From Chinchilla lanigera (lineage: Eukaryota; Chordata; Mammalia; Rodentia; Chinchillidae): a stretch of DNA of 64,000 bases. The position numbers and the translations under genes are program-made. The stretch lies in the NCBI RefSeq assembly GCF_000276665.1, contig NW_004955502.1, positions 6,813,638 through 6,877,637 on the forward strand, in the 5' to 3' direction. This document shows, piece after piece, positions 51,764 through 64,000 of this stretch; the first letter of the stretch is position 1, and every line of letters begins with the position of its first letter. The notes under the pieces were generated by a model that saw only the letters and a list, made by a program, of their open reading frames with translations, was not told the DNA's origin and made no database searches.

Positions 51764-52650
51764 CTAAGAAAGTTTGGAATATCATCAAGTAGTATTACCA
51801 TAAAAACACGAAACAGACACAGAAAAAAGTGTTTTGCGAAGGATCTCTATGAAACTTTTATTCTTTAGCATTAAAAAATCTTGGGGAAAAAAAACAGTGG
51901 TGGCAACAGAGACACTCAATTTCTCCAAATCAATGATAAAAAGAGAACAAGAAAAACCATGTCAACAAACATTGACAAAAGTCTGTAAGACGTATCATCA
52001 CAGCACCTGAAGTATAATCCAGGGGAACTTCCTCCTCCTTCAGAGTACTACTGATATAATCAACACTCCAGATAACAAATCAAGACATACCTAAGTTTTT
52101 AATCACATTCTTAGTGGGTTAGTAAGAACTGAGTAAGATATTCTCATATGGTTAGGTGGTACTATAGGAAATAGTAGGTTAATTATTTCCATGCTTGTAA
52201 ATAGTCTGAGAATGCTTTTCTCCCCTTGTAACTCCCCATTTCATTACTCCTGGCTCATTTAAAGCCGCTCCCCCCGCCCCCCGCCCAAATCTGGTTTTTA
52301 TTTCAAACGCAAAGTTGTAAAGCCAGCTCCCTTATCTCAAGGATAAAAACAAAGCTATGCCTCTCAGAAACACTTAAACTTTGCTATTCACCCACAATGG
52401 TCTTTATAGTTATCTCAAATTTAGGAAAAACTGACTAAAAGACTTTAATATCTAATACTACTTATATGTAGCGAAACTTTATGCAACTGTTTAAAAATGT
52501 TGTGATTTAATGTTTGTACACTATGGCTTCTAAATTTTATTGTTGCATTTTAAAACATAGCAGTTACCACTAACAGTTAATATAAATTTATTAAAAGAAG
52601 AAATGATGCCATACTGTGATTATCAGAGAACACTACTTTCAGTAGGACAT

Positions 52651-52755
52651 TTGTTTTATTTCATGCTGCTGCCCAGTCTAACCTTGAACTTGCAATCCTC
52701 CCTCCTGGTCTCAGCATTCTAAGTAGCTAGAACACTAGGTTTGTGGCACTGCAGC
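52651..52755 (-). repeat. B1 SINE, antisense, diverged
   Basis: 'ctgcccagtctaaccttgaa', 'gcaatcctccctcctggtct' and 'taagtagctagaacactagg'. Confidence 0.7.
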
Positions 52756-52984
52756 AATTACTTCCACAGTTTCTTCCCTAAATACACACTTCTCTTGTTC
52801 CTAATAACCCACACTGTTCTGTTTCTCAAACACATCAGGAGTACTGTCTCCTTGGAGAACGAGGGACAAGTAAAAAACTGGTACCTCCTATATGGGAGAT
52901 GAGTTTATTGGAGAATTTTAGGAAGAGAGTGGTATGAACTGACTTATATCTTACGAGGATAATTACAGATACATCTGAACATAA

Positions 52985-53150
52985 ATTGGCAAATCATGGT
53001 CCACAGTCCAGGGTTCAGGTTGCTGACTGGTATTTATAAACCACCTTTTTATCAAAACACAGCCACACCCACCCATTTCTACCCTGTCTACAGCTGCTTT
53101 CAGATTACAGGAATAGAGTAGCCAGCACTGTACAGAAAAGGGTCATCAAT
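52985..53150 (+). repeat. hAT-like non-autonomous DNA-element relic
   Basis: 'tcaaaacacagccacaccca', 'ctgtctacagctgctttcag' and 'tggcaaatcatggtccacag' follow a well-known mammalian DNA repeat; I cannot give its exact subfamily name. Confidence 0.5.
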
Positions 53151-54599
53151 TTCTGTTTTATAGACTAGACACTAGCAATGGATGGGAAGAAGAACAAATC
53201 AGAAGTGACTACAGTATTAAAGTGAGAGTTCATGTTAGCCACACCACATAAGAGCAGCACAAGTAGCAAAAAGAGCCAAGTTTCAAATATATTTAGAATG
53301 TGGAGGCACAGTGATTTTTTTGAAAGGATTGATGTTGAATGGAAGAGAAAACAAGGAATAATAATCTCAGGTGGTTTGGCATAAAAAAGGATAGAGATGA
53401 GAAGAGAGTGGATGCACATGCTCCTGAGACATTTTCTCTGTTTTTATTTTGGGACACTGAAGCATCACTTTAAGATAAACACTGTATCTCATATTACTAT
53501 ATTACCCCATAAATGGTAAGCACCTGATAAATATTTGCTGACTTCATATCCAGAACTCCTATGACATGTTATCTACATGTAAGAGAAGTTCCCAGAATCT
53601 CTGAAGAATTCTTTTACTTGGCATTTTCTATATCTGCCTTTAAAAAAAGAGTAAGTCACATGGAAAAGATACTCATTTTTTTCCCACATATGCAATATGA
53701 TTAATCACTTAAAGATCTTTCAGTTGCTTTCCAATTCTACACTTAGGAAAGGAAATACTGTGTTGATATACCCTAAAGATTAAATAACAATTCTACCTGT
53801 TAGATCCACATAAAGGCACATAAATGTAATTTAAATTTAAAGATACAGCCCATAGCATCCTAACATTATTAAAGTCAGTTGCACAGTGAAAGAGAAATTT
53901 AAATATGCTGAACTGTTAACAGCAGTCTAAAATGTACCACTTCATGAAGGAACCCATGGTATAGTATTTGTTTCTGATATCACTGAACAACAGGGCTCAG
54001 GTGAAACAACTTATACTCTTGGGACCAAAGAATTATATTCTCCAAGTGACTTTACCACTGGCAAATCTCTAAAATTCATTGGAAATTTCTTGAGATAAAA
54101 AAGATTATTTACCTTATAGGCTAGATATATGGCTAAATCAGTTTTCTTTAATCTGTTTACTATATAAAAATGGCTCAGACTACCTTTACCAGCACTAACA
54201 AAATAGAAAATAAAAAACTGTCGGCAAAGGTGACATTCTAAAAATGTTATTTGCCTTCTGTTTTTTAAGACAAAACATGAGTCTCATTGTAGTATTTTAG
54301 AGAGCAGAAAATATGTCCCTCATATTGCATGTACTTTACAGTAAAAATAAAACATCTCATATTTTAATCCCTATTTAAAAAATTTCAATTTTGTAAGAGC
54401 TGATTAATCTTTCTGTAATTTTTACTTCTTTACTAATACTTGTTTACTCTCAAATTACCCAGAGACTTAACATGGCATAATCAAGCAATACTATTTATGG
54501 ACCCAACAAATGAAAAATTCCGGCTCACATACTATGTAAATTTACAAAGAGGACCTGTGTTATAACAAGCCTATGTTACCCAATATAGACTCATAGCTG

Positions 54600-55195
54600 C
54601 TTTGCCATCAGGTACGACAAGTTTTCTCATCTTCTGGGGCCTTGGTCGCCACTGCCCCCAACCCTAGTGAGACTGTGGTTGCTGGACTGAACCCTGGACA
54701 TCTTCAGGAACCCCAGTAAGCCAACTTTGCGCCTCCCTGACCAGCGTGTGAGGCAGGAGAAGCCCTGGTCACCTTCTAGGACCTCAGGATTCACTCCCAG
54801 CACAACCTGAACCCCCATGGGATCCCAGGTGAAACCAGGACAGGGTCAGCAGCTTCAGGGACTTCAACTGCGTCCCGCCCCTGCCTGTATGGGAAGTGGG
54901 CTGAGTTCTAGGCAACATGTGAAGCCTTGGTGACCATGATCTGCATCCCCCCACCCTTGTGGAACCCAGGCTGAACCCCAGACAGCTTCAAGAACTCCAG
55001 TGAACTTCCCCAATCCAATCCCAATGGCCTGGGGAGCCAACTGAGTTCAAGAAAGTCTCGTGAGCATCTGGGGCCCCACCTTGCCACACACACCAGCACA
55101 GGAGCCACGCTGAACACTGAGGATCTTCAGACCCTGACCCTGCCACTCTCACACAATCCTGGGAGTAAGCTGAGCTGCAGGGAACCTCTGCATCT
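54600..55195 (+). other. L1 5' UTR with repeated blocks
   Basis: GC-richer than its surroundings. Related blocks recur: 'tgaaccctggacatcttcag' at about 54690 and 'tgaaccccagacagcttcaa' at about 54971, suggesting a partly monomeric promoter region as in other rodent L1s. It precedes ORF1 directly. Confidence 0.65.
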
Positions 55196-55201
55196 TTGAA
55201 A

Positions 55202-56278
55202 ATGACAAAAGGAAGGAGCAAAATGCAATCTCAGACCTCCACACCAACCAGAACAAGTCCAGGAGACATCAACACAGAAAAGCCTGGAAGTCATACACCT
55301 GAAATTTCTGAAATGATAGCAACTGAAGTAAAAAAACAACTCCATCAGGCCATAGAAGACATCAGATCAGAAATAATATGTTAGGTAAAGAAAGAAATGA
55401 CAACAAAAATAAAAGAATTGTTCAGCCTATCCAAAGAAGACATTCACAAGAAAAGAGAGGACCACAGACAACTCAAGGAAACTGTGGGTGAAGAATATAC
55501 AAAGGAACTAGAATGCACGAAACAGATTCAAACAGATATCCAGGAAAGTAAAAATTCCACTGAAAGCTGGCAAAACCGCCTTAACAAAGCTGAAGATAGA
55601 CTTTCAGATCTTGAAGACAGCACTGCCACTAAATAACATGAAAGAAAGGACCTCTTAAAAACAAGGACGCAGGAAATAACAATTCAACAACTGCATCAAG
55701 AAGCGAAGAAAAACAATGTAAGATTAATAGGTATCAACGAAACAGCAGGTGTCAACACAAATGTCATAAAAAGACTATTTGCAGAAATAATAGTAGAAAA
55801 TTTCCCAGGCATGGAAAAAAAATCTGACCTACAGTAAGTGAAGCATATAAAATTCCAATTAATCATAACCAAAATATATCTAAACACAGATATATAGTGA
55901 TCAAGATTGCAGAAACTCAACAAAGATCCGATAATTAAAACCTGTTAGAAGAAAAGAAACAGATCACCTATAAAGGAAAGCCCAACAGAATCATGGAAGA
56001 TTTCTTAACACAAACCATACAAGTCAAGAAGAACTTAGAATGAAGTATTTCAGGTACTGAAAGAAAACAACTTCCAACCCAGACTGATGTACCCTACAAA
56101 ACTACCCTTGAAATTTCATGGAGAAATAAAATATTTCCATGAAAAGGAACAAATGAACAAATTCATGAGTGCCAAACCAATGCTACAAAGAGTACTAAAA
56201 GATATTCTAGGAAGATATAGAACAGACCAAAACTTCAGGAACAACAGAAAGGAATCACCAAGCAAAGCCAGCAATTAA
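55202..56278 (+). pseudogene. L1 ORF1, broken
   Basis: ATG at 55202 in MTKGRSKMQSQTSTPTRTSP. A coiled-coil-like Lys/Glu-rich stretch follows (KEDIHKKREDHRQLKETVGE, then NRLNKAEDRLSDLED). The nucleic-acid-binding part is recognisable as NNVRLIGI and LPLKFHGEI. In-frame stops near 55381 and 55634 and shifts later, so no trimeric RNA-binding protein can be made. Confidence 0.85.
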
Positions 56279-56315
56279 ACAGAGGGAAACAAGAGGAACC
56301 AACAAGGAAAACAAC

Positions 56316-59300
56316 ATGACAAAGAGAAGCCAATATCTATCAGTTATAACCATCAATGTAAAGGGTCTCAATGCACCAACCAAAAGAAGCAGACTAGCAG
56401 AGTGGATTAAGAAACAAAACCCAACTATATGCTGTATACAAGAAACACATTTTAACTCAAAAGGAAATTCATAGACTGAAAATTAAAGGATGGAAAACAA
56501 TACTCCATGTGACAGGAACCCAGAAAAAAGCGGGTGTAGCTATTCTGTTTGCAGACAACGTGAACTTCAAACCAAGAATAATCAAAAGAGAGAAAGGTCA
56601 CTACATACTTGTGAGTGGAAAACTTCAAGAGGAAGAGATAATGATTATAAACATCTATGCACCAAATACAGAGGCATCCAACTACATAAGACAAATTTTA
56701 ACGGACATGAAAAATGAAATAAGCAGCAACACAATCATAACAGGAGAACTTTTTTTTTTTCTCTTTGGTCTTTTTGAGACAGGGTCTCACTATGCAGTTC
56801 AGGCTGGCCTTGAGTTCACTTTGTAGCTCAGGCTGGTCTCGAACTCACAACGATCCTCCTGCCTCAGCCTCCTGAGTGCTAGGCTTATAGGCGTGCACCA
56901 CCACACCCAGCATATAGCAGAACTTCACACCCCACTGTCACAAAGAGATAGATCAACGAGACAAAAATTCAGCAAAGAAATAATAGAACTTAACCAAAAC
57001 TGCGAACAAAAGGACTTAGTGCACCTTTACAGAGTGCTCCATTCAACAGCATCAGAATACACATTCTTCTCAGCTGCACATGGAATGCTCTCTAAAATAG
57101 ACCATCTGCTAGCACACAGAACATGCTTAAGTAAATGCAAAAGAACTGAAGTTGTCCCATGTGTACTACTGGACTATAATACAATGAAACTGGAAATTAA
57201 TGGCAAAAGAAATCGCAAAAACTCCATGAAGACATGGAAATTAAATAACATCCTCCTGACAAACCAATGGGTCACAGATAAAATTAAAGAAGAAATTAAA
57301 CACTATTTACAATCAAAAATGTAGATACAACTTACAGGAACCTGTGGGACGCAATGAAAGCAGTGCTCAGAGGGAAATTTATAGCGGTGAATTCCCACCT
57401 CAGGAAAACAGAATGGGCACAAATAAACAATTTTATGCTGCATCTCAAGCTTCTACAAAAAGACAAGCCAAACCCAAAGACCAAAGAACAGGAAATTATA
57501 AAGCTCAGGGTAGAAATTAATGCAATGGAGATGAAAAAATATACAAAGAACTAATGAATCTAAGAGTTGATTCTTGGAAAAAATAGATAGATAAACCCTA
57601 GCCAACCTTATCAAAAAAAAGGAGAAAAAACTGAAATACATGCAATAAGGAATGAAGGGGCAAAATCACTACAGATCCTGTAGAAATTCAGAAGATCATC
57701 AACACCTATTTTTGAAAATATTTACTCTCATAGGATAGAAAATACTGAGGAAATAGAAAGATTTCTAAAAACATATGAATTACCAAAGCAGAATGAAGAT
57801 AATTCTCCCCAACTCCTTCCTGGACACAAGTATTATCCTGATACCAAAACCAGAGAAAGACTCAACCAAGAAAGAGAACTACAGACCAATCTCCCTAATG
57901 AATATAGATGCAAAAATTCTCAAAAAAATACTAGCAAACAGAATATAATAAATCATCAACAAGATTATACACCATGACCAAGAAGGATTCATCTCAGGAA
58001 TGCAGGGACGGTTCAATATATGCAAATCAATTAATGTAATACACCATTATCTATAGAACCAAAGTCAAAAATTACATGATCATCTCCATAGATGCAAAAA
58101 AAGCCTTTGATAAAGTCAAACATTCATTCATGATAAAAACCCTATAGAAAATAGGAATAGATGGTCTTTACCTCAATCTCATCAAAGCCATCTATGACAA
58201 AGCAACAGCTAACATCACATTAAATGGTCAAAAATTGAATGCTTTCATTTTACTATCAGGAACAAAACAAGGATGTCTACTATCACCACTCCTATTCAAC
58301 ACAGTTCTGGCAATATTAGCTAAAACAATTAGACAAGAGAGAGAAATAAAAGGAGTAAGGATAGGAAAGGAAGAAGTCAAATTATCATGATTTGCAGATG
58401 ACATGATACTCTACACAGAAAACCACCAAAGCTGCACCAAAAAGCTTATAGACTTAAGAACCAAATTCAGTAGCATAGCTGGATAGAAAGTCAAGACTTA
58501 AAAATCAATAGCATTCCTGTACATAAACAACAAACACACTGACAGAGAAATTAGGGAAACCACACCTTTCACAATAGCATCCAGAAAGATGAAATACTTA
58601 GGAATCAATCTAACAACAGTAAAAGGTCTATACAGTGAAAATTACAGTACTCTGAAAAAAAGAGATCAAAGAGGATATCAGAAAATGGAAAGATATTCCA
58701 TGCTCACAGATAGGAAGAACTAACATTGTGAAAATGGCCATACTCCCAAAATTACTGTACAGTTTCAATGCAATCTCAATTAAAATACCATTGATACACT
58801 TCACAGATCTAGAGAAAAACATTCCTAAAGTTTATCTGGAACCAGAAGAGGCCTAGAATAGCAAAAACAATCCTCAGCCTCAAAGGAAAGTCAGGAGGCA
58901 TCACAATTCCTGACTTGAAATTATACTACAAAGCTACTGGGATAAAATCAGCATGGCAATAGCAAAAAACAAGACCTGAAGATCGAAACACAACTACAAA
59001 CACACTGAGCCACCTTATCTTTGATAAAGGGGTCAAACATGTACAATGGAAGAAAGCCTCTGCTGCTGGAAAAACTGGCTTTCCACATGCCCAAGACTAA
59101 AACTAGACCCATGTGTTTCACCATGCACGAAAGTTAACACTGATCAAAGATCTAAATATTAAAACAGAAACACTAAATTTATTGGAAGAGAAAGTAGGTA
59201 AAAATCTTGAAGATACTGGAGTAAGCAGAGAGTTCATGAGCAAAAACCAAACTGTACAGGAAATACTTCAAGATTCAACAACTAGGATCTCACCTTATTT

Positions 59301-59395
59301 AAAGGTTTTTGCACATCAAAAGAAATCACCAACCGAGTAAAAAGAAAACCCACAAACTGGGCTAAGATTTTAGCCAACTGCCCTTCAGACAAAGG
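56316..59395 (+). pseudogene. L1 ORF2 (endonuclease and reverse transcriptase), broken
   Basis: ATG at 56316. The endonuclease domain starts ITINVKGLNAP and has the CCIQETHF catalytic block near 56437-56460; later IINIYAPNT. Reverse transcriptase: FADDMILY catalytic box at 58391-58414, preceded directly by an in-frame TGA (58388-58390). Stop codons and shifts are scattered throughout (first TAG near 56472). The C-terminal Cys-rich region is missing. Confidence 0.88.
56751..56911 (-). repeat. B1 SINE, antisense, inside L1 ORF2
   Basis: T-run then 'gagacagggtctcactatgc', 'tagctcaggctggtctcgaa' and 'gcgtgcaccaccacacccag'. Short duplication agaactt at 56745-56751 and 56919-56925. Well preserved, so younger than the L1. 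Confidence 0.92.
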
Positions 59396-59561
59396 TGTAT
59401 TCTTTTATTTTCTTTAATGGTTTGAATAATCTTCCATTCTTACATCTGGTAATCTGAGCAACGTAGTTGAAGGTAACAACATGTAATAAAACAACTACTG
59501 TTAGTTCCTATCATTTTGTTTTGAAACTCTGCATCACTTTTAAAGTTCTTGCTTTGTTTTA

Positions 59562-61963
<2,402 letters not shown>

Positions 61964-62040
61964 CTAGAGCTGCCGTCACTGTGCCATGCTCTCTCCTCCT
62001 CTTCCGATGTCCCACCACTGACAGCAACTACCTCGCCTTC
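61964..62040 (-). CDS. PHIP: PHIP coding exon (first in window), acidic linker
   Basis: Acceptor TTTAG before 62040 and donor GTAAGT after 61964. It encodes EGEVVAVSGGTSEEEERAWH and continues with a serine run; phase 0 at entry, 2 nt left over at exit. It is a Ser/Glu-rich stretch between the WD40 repeats and the Tudor-like region, with no fold visible. The preceding exon, expected upstream, is not found between 62041 and 64000. Confidence 0.92.
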
Positions 62041-62244
62041 CTAAATGATAGGACATATTTTGTGTGATCTTATGACTGCAGAACACATTGATGAAATACC
62101 AATCATTTAGGGATATTTAAAATAAAATAGGATTTCAATTAGTTGTAAAGTACAGCTTTAAGTTTTCTTCAAAAAAGTGAGAAATGTACGTATATAAAGG
62201 CATACCACTTATTAATACTGCATTCAGACTCTCTCAGGCTACTG

Positions 62245-62425
62245 CTTTTTTCTTGCACTAAGAATTGAACTCAAAGCCTTTACATTAACTTACAACCTCA
62301 GCCTTTTTTTGAGTCAGGGTCTTCCTAAATAGGTAAATTGCCTGGCCTGGGCATGAACCTGAAATCCTAATGCCTGAGCCTCTGAGAGTGCTGTGATTGC
62401 AGGCATGGACCACCATGCCCAGCTG
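62245..62425 (-). repeat. B1-dID SINE, antisense
   Basis: Antisense ID half (gcactaagaattgaactcaa) followed by antisense B1 half (gagtcagggtcttcctaaat, atggaccaccatgcccagct). Confidence 0.8.
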
Positions 62426-63314
62426 CGTTCCTTTTTTTAAAATACAAAATCTCACATAATTTCTTGTGCAATAATTATAGTCCCTCCTGTTTACTACACG
62501 TTTAACAAAACCAGAAACTTTCTAAGTAGTTTATATATGTAGTACTACTCCATTTGGTGTCTATAAAATACAGTGACAAGGAAAAGTTACTACTACAAAA
62601 GAAAGCTTAAAATAATTATGATTCTGAAATTTGTCTGAGGCAGCACAGTTAATAAGCAACAGGACTTAACAACAATCCAGGTTATTTTACTGCAAATGAC
62701 TGATGACTTTCCACTGTGGTTCATTTAGAAGACTCCCTAAGAGATAATGAAATATATTCCTTTGCAACTTAAATAGAATACAATAACAGAATAATACAGC
62801 TTGGGGGAAAAGTCTCATTTTGATGTTGTAAAGAAGGATGTTAAAAAAAAAAAAAAAGAAGACATGAATTTTGTAACTATTCCAAAGAATTTTGAAAACT
62901 AAGCAAATATGAAAAGATCAGAATCCATTAGAGAATATTTTATTTAGCCAATTTAAACTTTACTCAAAACAAATGAAACCACAACAAATTATGATTGCTT
63001 TGCTATTTTATGTTACTTTTTTAAAGGGAAAGCAAAGAAACAGAATTAATTACTTCTAACATTCTAAATACAAAATACTGAAGTAAAAAAATACTTAAAT
63101 CTAAAAATCCAACATATTTTGCCATTAACTAGTATGTTAGTGTCTAACATATTGTGATTCTATTCTCAATGTACTCCTACAGAAATGTATTCAACTGCTC
63201 TAAAAGCATATTAAAGCATAAGCTAAAATCTGAAGACAAAGAATTTAGTGACCTTTTCTTCATTTAATAAATGTCATCTTGGAAATACATGTAAGTTCCT
63301 AATAAACTCAACAT

Positions 63315-63427
63315 TTTTTTTTTTTGTTTGTTTTTGTTTTTGTTTTTCTCCGGTACCGGGAACCGAACTCACGACCTTGCGCTTGCCAGGCAGGCACTTT
63401 TGCCGCTGAGCTAAATCCCCAGCCCCC
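63315..63427 (-). repeat. Young ID SINE, antisense, with target-site duplication
   Basis: T-rich tail with (GTTTTT)n, then 'ctccggtaccgggaaccgaa' and 'gccgctgagctaaatccc'. Perfect 12-bp repeats taaactcaacat at 63303-63314 and 63428-63439. Almost identical to 20539-20639. Confidence 0.95.
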
Positions 63428-63555
63428 TAAACTCAACATATTTAAACAGTAAGTTTTTAATAAGTATCATACTTTAAATCTTTCGAAAGTAAAGATTTTA
63501 GAAGGCAAAAAATTAGTTTCATGTATTTGTTCTGTGTGCCTATCCACGCCATTAC

Positions 63556-63690
63556 TGGCTGAGCATGGTGATGCATATACCTTTAAGTTCTAGTTATTTG
63601 AGGGGCTGAAGCAACAGGATTACTTGAGTCTAGGACTTTGAAACCAACCTGGCACATAGTGAAACCCTGTCTCAAAAAATAACAGAAAAC
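63556..63690 (+). repeat. B1 SINE, diverged
   Basis: 'ctgagcatggtgatgcatat', 'aggggctgaagcaacaggat' and 'gtgaaaccctgtctcaaaaa'. Confidence 0.8.
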
Positions 63691-63733
63691 ACCAAACTGT
63701 CACCTATGAGTTTTATGGTAATTAGTGTATTTG

Positions 63734-63925
63734 ATCTTTTTTCCTCCCAAGTACTGGAGATTAAACTCTGGGCCTTCATGTTAAGTCATAGCCCAAGCCT
63801 ACTTTTTTTTCCTTTTTTAAAGTATTTTGAGACAGAATTTCACTAACCTGATTAGACAGGCTCAAAACCTGTAATCCTCCTGCTTCAACTTCCTAGAGCA
63901 CTGGGATTAGAGGTATTTGCCACAA
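63734..63925 (-). repeat. B1-dID SINE, antisense
   Basis: Antisense ID half (actggagattaaactctggg) then antisense B1 half (ttttgagacagaatttcact, gcactgggattagaggta). Confidence 0.75.
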
Positions 63926-64000
63926 TAATTGCTTTACTTTGTTTTCTCACCAGAATGAACATATTTCACTGGGAGAGACTAAATTTTATTCTTCTAAGTT

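Larger units (their letters stand above)
54560..59395 (+). mobile_element. Long L1 LINE, 5' UTR to late ORF2, 3'-truncated
   Basis: Plus-strand L1, antisense to PHIP, about 4.8 kb. Order: GC-richer 5' region (54.6-55.2 kb), ORF1, ORF2 endonuclease and reverse transcriptase. It stops around 59395 ('actgcccttcagacaaaggt'), before the last part of ORF2, the 3' UTR and any poly(A). A B1 SINE interrupts ORF2 at 56751-56911. Multiple stops, so it is inactive. Missing the 3' end is unusual, since L1 is normally truncated at 5'; later deletion is the simplest explanation. Confidence 0.92.
62041..64000 (-). other. PHIP intron (partial, runs off window)
   Basis: SINE-rich intron sequence; the preceding PHIP exon (expected Ser-rich, ending just before EGEVVAV) is not found, so the intron extends past 64000. 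Confidence 0.7.

Overview
This is nuclear genomic DNA from a mammal, most likely a rodent. The evidence is a long interrupted gene with GT/AG introns, L1 retrotransposons, MIR and L2 relics, and many SINEs of three rodent types: tRNA-derived ID, 7SL-derived B1 with the internal B1 duplication, and B1-dID composites (B1 on the left, ID on the right). B1-dID together with ID and B1 points away from mouse and rat, towards squirrel-related rodents or beaver. Beaver is my best guess but is not proven. Two runs of N (11352-11451 and 35647-35841) are assembly gaps.

The only protein-coding gene I recognise is PHIP (PH-interacting protein, also DCAF14 or BRWD2), on the minus strand. Nineteen coding exons lie between 62040 and 29615. 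All boundaries fit GT/AG splice sites and every junction keeps the reading frame. Together they encode 1004 residues plus the stop, which should be roughly residues 818-1821 of the usual 1821-residue protein: the acidic/basic linker, the Tudor-like region, both bromodomains, and a serine/lysine-rich tail with GRKPK (AT-hook-like) repeats. The N-terminal WD40 exons lie beyond position 64000. Downstream of the stop is a long AT-rich, SINE-free stretch (about 24.9-29.6 kb). I read it as the PHIP 3' UTR, with two candidate poly(A) signals.

The left part (1-24.8 kb) has no gene I can name. It holds a decayed piggyBac-type transposase (about 6.91-8.16 kb) that is broken in every frame but still shows the three catalytic aspartate positions. 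It also holds a tangle of L1 3' fragments (9.5-12.9 kb), a Z-DNA-prone GT/GC microsatellite (13.5 kb), an isolated CpG island with no recognised gene (about 15.0-15.85 kb), an inverted pair of repeat copies (17.9-18.8 kb), an ID element nested in an older ID (20.5 kb), and another L1 3' fragment (21.3-22.2 kb).

The PHIP introns carry many SINEs, a MIR, a MER5A-like and an hAT-like DNA relic, L2 and L1 fragments, microsatellites, a small minisatellite, and one long L1 (54.6-59.4 kb) inserted antisense to PHIP in the intron between the exons at 51.7 and 59.6 kb. The strongest 'second look' items are the piggyBac fossil and the orphan CpG island with its inverted CRE-like pair.
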